Notes under the pieces: generated by a model | Told to the model about the DNA's origin: nothing | The model's database searches: none | Seen by the model: only the letters and a program-made list of their open reading frames with translations | From: Dysgonamonadaceae bacterium | GTDB lineage: Bacteria; Bacteroidota; Bacteroidia; Bacteroidales; Azobacteroidaceae | Direction of reading: 5' to 3' | NCBI GenBank assembly: GCA_031284225.1 | Contig: JAITAH010000292.1 | Location: 1 to 9,707 of the forward strand | Length of the DNA: 9,707 nt | Position numbers and translations under genes: made by a program | Shown here: piece after piece, positions 1-6,200 of the stretch | Layout of the letters: each line of letters starts with the position of its first letter | How positions within the stretch are numbered: the first letter of the stretch is position 1

Positions 1-607
1 TGCTGGTTGCTCTTTATATAGTCGAACGCATATATAATTATCCTTACAGGAAGTACGGGATTTATACTGTCTGCACAATAACCGACGTCAGAAAAACAGG
101 GGGGAGAGTGGTGCGATCCGGTTTTTATTATTTTTTTATAAAGGTAAACAATATGAAGGATGTGATCATTCAGGTAATTTGATAACAAAAAAAGACATCG
201 GCAGACGCTATTTTGTTCGATTCTTGAAAGAAGATCCCACCCGTTGTGCTATCATTGCCGATAAACCTGTTCCGTACTGCATAAAAGAAGTTCCGTCGGA
301 AGGTTGGGAAGTTAAAAGTATTATTCCACCCAAAGATTTCATATACTGGAGCGAAGCTCAAACATTTACAAGTACAGGGATAAACAGTTGCATGATTCTT
401 ATAATTGAAAACCATTCCATAAGTTATTTTGATTATCTTCCAACCTTTCGTTCTGCTTTTGAAGAGACTTACCTGTCTGTCGTTGACGAGACGCATTTTA
501 CAGTGAATGGATTTCCCGCAATCATTCTGTTTATTCATCAAGACAGCCGCTATGACGGATATCGTATCTTGTTTGGCGATGCGCATGAAAAAATTCAAGC
601 GACATAA
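1..607 (+). pseudogene. Conserved-looking hypothetical protein, 5' end outside the window, apparently frameshifted at a poly-T run
   Basis: No function is recognised. Frame 3 is open from the left edge (position 3) to a TGA at 180-182 and reads like protein, with the segment KYGIYTVCTITDVRKTGG and then VVRSGFYYFF. Frame 2 is open from 38 to the TAA at 605-607 and reads YKGKQYEGCDHSG, RRYFVRFLKEDPTRC and DKPVPYCIKEVPSEGWE. Joined at the seven-T run 131-137 (one T added), the two give a continuous FYYFFYKGKQYEG. From memory this resembles small Bacteroidales proteins with a 'YYxNGKKYEG ... RYFVKF ... LDKPVPDxIKExPPEGW' pattern, usually behind an N-terminal membrane segment; I could not check this by search. 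The only start inside the window for the second frame is a TTG at 179, which is a poor candidate for the true start. About 90 codons follow the GWE motif, a longer tail than I expect for such proteins. The end overlaps the start of a transposase remnant. The break could be a true mutation, programmed slippage or a sequencing error. Confidence 0.6.
131..137 (+). other. T7 homopolymer at the inferred frameshift point
   Basis: Seven consecutive T lie exactly where the coding-like signal of the left-edge gene moves from frame 3 to frame 2. Adding one T (T8) would read TAT TAT TTT TTT TAT AAA GGT, joining the two halves without a stop. Homopolymers of this kind are common sites of slippage in replication, transcription or sequencing, so the sequence alone cannot tell which applies. 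Confidence 0.55.
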
Positions 608-840
608 AGATTACGGTTTTTGGGATCAGGATATCCGTTTAAGCAAGTTGAGTCACCGATCCTCTGGAAAAATTGAACAAAGGAACTAAATTCGAGTTAT
701 TCAGGGAGCTTTTGGAAGATAAACATAGTAAGCAAGCAAAAGCTCCCGTAGGTCGTCCTCCTTATGATTATGTGTTGACGTTCAAGATATTGACACTTCA
801 ACATTTATTCTTAGAAAAAAGGAGTTCAAAAAACAGGTAG
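579..840 (+). pseudogene. IS5-family transposase, N-terminal fragment with frameshift
   Basis: From ATG 579 or 585 the frame gives MKKFKRHKDYGFWDQDIR then LSKLS, the usual opening of Bacteroidales IS5 transposases. At about 654-657 the frame changes. From 658 the third frame continues DPLEKLNKGTKFELFRELL, then APVGRPPYDYVLTFKILTLQ, typical of the N-terminal DUF772-type domain of IS5 transposases. Related proteins have 'SKLSxLGDPLE', so about five bases seem to be missing between S and D. After TLQ (about 803) the expected '(Y/F)YNxSDxxxEYQINDR' is absent and the frame stops at TAG 838-840. No DDE catalytic residues remain, so the protein is inactive. Its first 29 bases overlap the end of the preceding hypothetical frame. 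Family assignment is by motif recognition, not search. Confidence 0.75.
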
Positions 841-850
841 AAAAAATTCA

Positions 851-869
851 GGGGTTTTTAGAGATGCCC
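851..869 (+). repeat. Probable right terminal repeat of the IS5-family remnant
   Basis: This 19-base tract ends in GAGATGCCC and follows a short A-rich stretch. It is the likely outer tip of the insertion sequence. It overlaps the last codons of pbpC on the other strand: GGG CAT CTC TAA. The bases just outside it (TAA at 870-872) would fit the three-base TNA target duplications of some IS5 subgroups, but the partner copy is not visible. No matching left tip was found, so the call is inferential. Confidence 0.4.
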
Positions 870-3143
870 TAAAACAGAATCGACCTCCATCCGGCAGGAA
901 AGGGTGTTTCCGTCGTTATCGACCACAATAATGGTGTGTGATCCAACCGGTAAATGAGTGGACAGGGTATGGAAACCGGTCGTCTCCGCCACATACTCGC
1001 CGTCGATATGCCAGAAAACCGTGGCGTTCCGGTTCACGTGTGCCAGTTCTAAGGTGATTTTACCGGGCGAACCGTCCATCTGCTTGGGCAACCGGATGTG
1101 CGCGTGCCCCTGCGGATAAATAAACTGCATGGCCTGAGCGCCGTCTTCGCCGCATCCCGGCAGGAGGGGCGGCAAGTCTTGATATTCGGGGTGGTGCTGC
1201 CTGTAATACCAAGCCCATGACGGCGGCAATACAAACCGGTTCGTAGGCAGGAAGGCGGCCGTTCCGAGGCAATTTTCGTACACCCGGTAGCGTTCGTCCG
1301 GCGTCAGGTTGATGCGGACGTGGTAGGGACAAACGGCTGTTTGCAGCCCTTTGGGCACGACGAGAACGGTATCGACCTCTTCGCAAAAGCGGCTTTTGAG
1401 ATGGCCGGATTGCCGGCATACTTCCGCCGCAACAAAAACGCCTTCGGGCGGCTGAAACCATGCGGGAGCGGACGGCAAACGGTCGAATATATCGAACAGG
1501 ACGGGGCCGGCGGTGCGGGCGCCAATCAGATTCGGCTTGCCTTCGCCGGAGCTGTTGCCGACCCAGACGCCTACGGCATAGCGGGGAGTTACGCCAATCG
1601 CCCAAGCATCGCGAAAGCCATGACTGGTACCGGTTTTCCAGGCAACGGCGGGCAGGGTAGGGATCATCCGCCAGTCGATTTCTTCCGGACGGTTCACTTC
1701 TTTCAGGGTTTCGAGAACTTGCCACGCGGCGGCCGGGTCGATGGCGCTTTCAAGACCGAGCAGGGAACGGCCGAAAGCGGCATAAGCGGATGTAACGGCT
1801 CCGAGTTGCGCTTCGGCGCCGCCCAAAATCAGCGATAAGCCGTAGTGGGAAGCCGGGTGGGGAAGGATAGCGATGGAACGGCGTTTCAGAAAGTCGTAAA
1901 ATTTGGGAACGCCGTACTGCCGTAAAAGATTAACCAACGGAACGTTGAGCGAACGGGCAACCGCTTCCGATGCCGCCACAGCGCCTTCGTACCGGCGGTT
2001 GAAATTTTGCGGTGTAAAGCCGTTGATATTGATTGGAATATCCGGCAAAAGCGTGCGGGGCAGGATTTCGCCCTCCTGCAGGGCAACATAATAGAGGAAA
2101 GGCTTGAGGATGCTGCCCGTACTGCGTTCCGAACGGATAATATCCACCTGATTACCGGAGCTGTTTTCGTCGAAACCGACATTGCCGCAATACACTACTA
2201 TTTCGTTGGTGGGGATGTCGATGACGATGGCGGCAGCGTTCCGGATATCCTGCTGCAGGAACTCGCGGCGCCACTGTTCGAGCAAATCCTCGATTCGGAC
2301 TTGCATGTTCTTGTCGATGGTCGATTGAATCTGTTCTCCACGCCGGGTTTGATAGTAACGGGCGACGAGGTGAGGAGCGATGGCGGGCAAGGGGAGCGGT
2401 TCGGCCGGCAAGTCCTCGCTCAGGGCGAGTTCGTAGGTGATTTTGTCTATCCGGTTCCGGTCGAGCAGGCGTTTGAGCAGGCGGTTGCGTTTTTCCAGCA
2501 GCAGCGGGCGGTTGCGGGAGAGGTGGAGCCGGGCGGGCGCATTGGGAAGCACGGCCAGCGTAGCCGCTTCGGCCCACGAGAGCTGTCCGGCCGGATGGCC
2601 GAAATAACGCCACGCGGCGGCATCCAGCCCCACGACGTTTCCGCCGAAAGGAGCATGGGAGGCGTAGAGGGCAAGAATTTTCTCCTTGGAATACCGAAAT
2701 TCGAGCCGGGTGGCCAGAATCATTTCGATGATTTTTTCCCCGACAGTCCGTTTCTTATTGCGTGCCAACCGAATCACCTGCATGGTGAGCGTACTGCCTC
2801 CGCTAACGATGCGCCGCTGACGGATGTTTTGCAGAAGCGCTCGGCCGATGGCTACCGGATTCACGCCCCAGTGGTAGCGGAAGTAGCGGTCTTCGAACTC
2901 GGTGATGCAGAGGTTGAATTTATCGGGAACGGTGTCGCCGGGCGGAAATCGCCATTGCTGATCGTCGGCGATACGGGCGCCGAGCAATTCGCCGTTCCGG
3001 TCGGTTACAACGGTGGCGTAGGGGACGTGAAACAGTTTGTCCGGCAAGCAGAGAAGATAGGCCGCCAGCAGGATCGCCATTCCGGCGCGGATCATGGTTT
3101 TGCCTGCCGGACGTTTGGCGGGCTGTCGCTGAGAAATAGTCAA
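858..3143 (-). CDS. pbpC: Penicillin-binding protein 1C (bifunctional glycosyltransferase/transpeptidase)
   Basis: This class A penicillin-binding protein polymerises lipid II into glycan strands and carries a transpeptidase domain for cross-linking, acting on the outer face of the inner membrane. A membrane anchor lies at residues 18-33. The glycosyltransferase-51 domain (about 70-235) shows EDRYF at 84-88 with the catalytic Glu, GGSTLTMQ at 115-122, and APFGGNVVGLDAAAWRYFG at 164-182. The transpeptidase domain (about 300-570) has SILK at 344-347 (catalytic Ser344), SLN at 398-400 and KTGTS at 503-507, so all key motifs are intact. A C-terminal BiPBP_C-like beta domain follows at about 670-755. 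The 761 residues are a normal PBP1C length. The annotated start is a TTG at 3143; ATG codons at residue 17 (3093-3095) and residue 22 are alternatives, and no Shine-Dalgarno is visible. It lies 69 bp after the macroglobulin gene. The last residues and stop (LGHL, then TAA) appear to be supplied by the neighbouring IS end. Confidence 0.95.
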   Translation of the reverse strand: MTISQRQPAKRPAGKTMIRAGMAILLAAYLLCLPDKLFHVPYATVVTDRNGELLGARIADDQQWRFPPGDTVPDKFNLCITEFEDRYFRYHWGVNPVAIGRALLQNIRQRRIVSGGSTLTMQVIRLARNKKRTVGEKIIEMILATRLEFRYSKEKILALYASHAPFGGNVVGLDAAAWRYFGHPAGQLSWAEAATLAVLPNAPARLHLSRNRPLLLEKRNRLLKRLLDRNRIDKITYELALSEDLPAEPLPLPAIAPHLVARYYQTRRGEQIQSTIDKNMQVRIEDLLEQWRREFLQQDIRNAAAIVIDIPTNEIVVYCGNVGFDENSSGNQVDIIRSERSTGSILKPFLYYVALQEGEILPRTLLPDIPININGFTPQNFNRRYEGAVAASEAVARSLNVPLVNLLRQYGVPKFYDFLKRRSIAILPHPASHYGLSLILGGAEAQLGAVTSAYAAFGRSLLGLESAIDPAAAWQVLETLKEVNRPEEIDWRMIPTLPAVAWKTGTSHGFRDAWAIGVTPRYAVGVWVGNSSGEGKPNLIGARTAGPVLFDIFDRLPSAPAWFQPPEGVFVAAEVCRQSGHLKSRFCEEVDTVLVVPKGLQTAVCPYHVRINLTPDERYRVYENCLGTAAFLPTNRFVLPPSWAWYYRQHHPEYQDLPPLLPGCGEDGAQAMQFIYPQGHAHIRLPKQMDGSPGKITLELAHVNRNATVFWHIDGEYVAETTGFHTLSTHLPVGSHTIIVVDNDGNTLSCRMEVDSVLGHL

Positions 3144-3184
3144 AATCGCATTTGTTTATGGGATGTTCATCCTGTTTTCCGCGA

Positions 3185-3192
3185 CAAATATA
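3185..3192 (-). promoter_or_regulatory. Possible Bacteroidota -7 element upstream of pbpC
   Basis: Read on the minus strand, TATATTTG in the 69-bp gap matches the Bacteroidota -7 consensus TAnnTTTG and would place transcription start about 30-35 bases before the TTG start. No clear TTTG -33 box is seen at the right distance, so it may only be a weak internal promoter. pbpC can also be read through from the macroglobulin gene. Confidence 0.3.
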
Positions 3193-3212
3193 GTGAATTC
3201 CCTTGAGCTTTT

Positions 3213-6200
3213 TTATGCCGGGATCACGTTGACCCTTCCGGCTGTGGTACGGGCTTGCGCCGAAGTATCGTACATGGCCTCGCAGGCGATGGCGGGCAAG
3301 ACGAAGGAGCCTAAGTAGGCCGCTTGCAGGCGGAGGGTGAAGGTCTTGGTATGGCCTTGCGGCAGATCGAAATAGGTCAGCACGCGGTCGTCGCGGATAT
3401 CGCGATAGGTGTAGGCGGCAGGGCTACTGTCGGCGTGGATCATTCGTTCGTTATAAATTTCCCAGCCGGAGGGGAGGATGTGGGTCAGCGCCAATCCGGT
3501 GTAATCATCTGTGGGACTTGTGTTGGTGATGCTGACCGAAGCGATGAAGTCTGTGCCTTGCCGGAGTTCCGAAATGTCGATGGCTTTGCCGGATAAATCG
3601 GTGTAGGAAACGCTCAATCTCAGGTGGTTGGATACGGCGGGCATGGTGTCGACGAGGGGTCGGGATTTTGAAACGCAATTGACGTAAACGACGCCCCGTC
3701 CGGTGTGGGTGAGGGAGAGGGTTCCGGCGGAGGGTTTGTTGGGCAATTGTTTTTGCCATACGGCTTTAGCGGAACGGATGTCGTTCTGTTTTTTGCCGTT
3801 CAGCGTCCAGCTACATTCGATGGATCCGGCGGTTTTTTCGGCCAGCATTCCCATGGCCATCAGAGCGCAGGCGGTGGATTGGGTGCTGAAGTGGTTTTCT
3901 TCCGAGAGCGTTTGGGCAATTCGTTGCGCCTGCCGGAAGGCGTCGTCTAAGCGTCCCATCCATACAAGGGTTTCCAGTATCATGGCTTCGTCGCGGGTGG
4001 CGGAGCCGTAGGTAAGGGGGTTGTTGTAGGGGTCGATGCGGGTGGGGATGTTGAATATGAGGTCTTCGGCCGGCGTGTTTTTTCCGCTCAGGACGTAAGC
4101 GGCGGCCAAGCGCCAGCGGGTTTGGGTGGAGAGTTCTTTGCGTTCTTTCAGGCGGTTCATGGCGCCGGCTTCGGGCGATCCGGCCAGCGCGAGGGAATAG
4201 AGCCGGTAGGCCTGCAGGTATTCGGATGCTTGGACGACGCCGGTGCTTCCGGCGGCGGGGGCGGGCAATCCGTTCAGGGCTTCTTTTTTCTGGTAGCTTT
4301 TCCATTGGTTGAGTACGGTGGGATTGACTTCGTAGCCTTTTTCTTTGGCCAGCGCCAGAAAGCAGCCGGCATAGCTGGTAATCCATGCGTCGGCGGAATT
4401 TTGCCCCGGCCAGTAGGCGATGCCGCCATTGGCCAACTGTCTTCCGTAAAGGTTTTTAATCGCTTCGCGAACGTTTTGCCGGACGGCTTCTGCTTCTTCC
4501 TTATCCATGTCTTTGAACTGGGAGACGAAGAGGAGGGGGAGGGCGCGCGAAATCAATTGCTCGGAACAAAAATGTTCGTAATGGTAAAGGAAATCGAAGC
4601 GGCGGGTGATATCGACGGACGGGATGCGCGAAATTTCCAACTGCACCCAGTCGTCGTTGGAGGAGCCGGTCAGTTGATAGTCGAATTGGGCGGTTTCGTT
4701 GGTTTTCAACAGCTTGGAGTCCGAACGTATGACGGCGGGATGGGGGTTGCGTACGTCGATTTCGATGGTTTCCCGTGTGGTTTTTCCGCCGCCGGAGGCA
4801 GTAATCGTTACTTTTTCGACGCCGGTTTGGTGATTGGTTTTGAGGGTGAAGTAAACCATATCGTCGCCCGGTTGATGGAAGTGCAGGGATTTATCCTTAT
4901 CCGTATTTAGCAGCAGTCCGGTGGTTTCCACTTTCACAACGACGTCTTTCACGGAAGTCTCCATGGCAAAGATATTGACGGGCAGGGTGATTTCTTCGTT
5001 CGTGCTGACGACGCGCGGCAGGGAGGCGAGCGCCATCAGGGGCGTGCGGACGGGTGTGGTTTTTTCCGCACTTCCGTAGGCGCCGTCCTGTCCGGCGACG
5101 ATCATGGTGCGCACCGATCCGACGTAGGCCGGCAGCGTGATGCGGTGTTTCTGTTTATTGCCTTTGCTTAAGGCGAAGGGACCTAAGTATTTCACTACGG
5201 GTTTGAATCGGTTGGCTTTTTCGTCGGCTGGTTTCAGGTTTTCGTCGCCGCCGATGCTGAACATGCCGGTGTATTTTCCGCCGAAAGCGCCGATCACGTA
5301 ATCGTAGATGTCCCACGTGCGGATGCCGAGGGCTTCGCGGGCGTAAAATTCGTTCCACGGGCGGGGCGTTTTGAAGTTGGTCAGGTCGAGCAGCCCGTCA
5401 TCGACAATGGCGAGGGTATAGGTCATGGCTTTCCCCTGTTTTTCGCTGACTTCGACGGTAAATTCCGTTTCGGGACGTAAAACATCGGGCAGGGCGATTT
5501 GCGGTTCGAGCAGCGATTCTTTGTTGGAAATCAGTACGGGCATCACGCCGTACATCCGGACGGGCAAATCGTTAACCGATTGTGCGTGCGGCTGCAGAAG
5601 GCTAATGTGGATGTAGAAATTGGGCGCCATTTCGCGGGTGGCTTTGAAGGTGTATTTCGTATCGCCCTGGTCGGAAACGGGAATCCATGTGCGGTTCAAG
5701 ACGGTCGATCCGTTTTCCAAAGCGAGTAGAGCAGTGCCGCCGGCGGCAGCCGGAAGGATGACGGTGATGTCTTCGCCGATTTCGTAGGAAGATTTATCGG
5801 TCGTAAACGTCAACATTTTAACGGTTTCCGGATCGGATTTTTTGGAACGGCCTTTCCATTCCGGCCAGTCGATATAGACCGTTCCGCCGGCGGAATGACC
5901 GCTTTCTTTATCGGTTACATAGACTAAGTACCGTCCCCAATCGGGGTATTTGACGTTGAATGTAAAGCTGGTTTTTCCTTCCACGGTTTGCAGTTTTCCT
6001 CCGGCCACCGGTTGGTAGGACGAATTATTGATGTAGCCCGCAAACGATTCATCGTTGTTTTCCCACCACCAGCTCCAGCCGATGCGGTAGATTTTATATT
6101 CCAAGTGCTTGCGGTTAACCGGTTTCCCGTCGGCATTTACGGTAACGATATCGAAGCGATGCTCGGTATCGGTTTCAATGTATTTGCCCGGCTCCTGATT

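Larger units (their letters stand above)
579..869 (+). mobile_element. IS5-family insertion sequence remnant, internally deleted, left end missing
   Basis: The segment begins with the N-terminal part of an IS5-type transposase (579-about 803). It then jumps directly to sequence that looks like the right tip of such an element, with GGGGTTTTTAGAGATGCCC at 851-869. Nearly all of the transposase, including its catalytic DDE core, is gone. I found no inverted copy of the 851-869 tip (GGGCATCTCTAAAAACCCC) upstream in 1-600, so the left end seems lost or too diverged to see. The proposed right boundary at 869 rests on my recollection that elements of this type end in GGGCATC-like sequence, and on the fact that the strand content changes there to the GC-rich pbpC gene. 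The element cannot move by itself. Confidence 0.65.

Noticed and set aside
170..598. 142-codon minus-strand open frame opposite the left-edge gene
   Set aside because: The + strand frame carries the recognisable protein pattern; the minus frame has no familiar motif.
2007..3206. 399-codon open frame on the + strand, antisense to pbpC
   Set aside because: It lies opposite the clearly conserved PBP1C frame, has low-complexity Gly/Val/Asp-rich content, and is explained by the GC-biased codon use of pbpC.
4122..4910. 262-codon open frame on the + strand inside the macroglobulin gene
   Set aside because: Antisense shadow of a well-supported coding frame; no recognisable domain.
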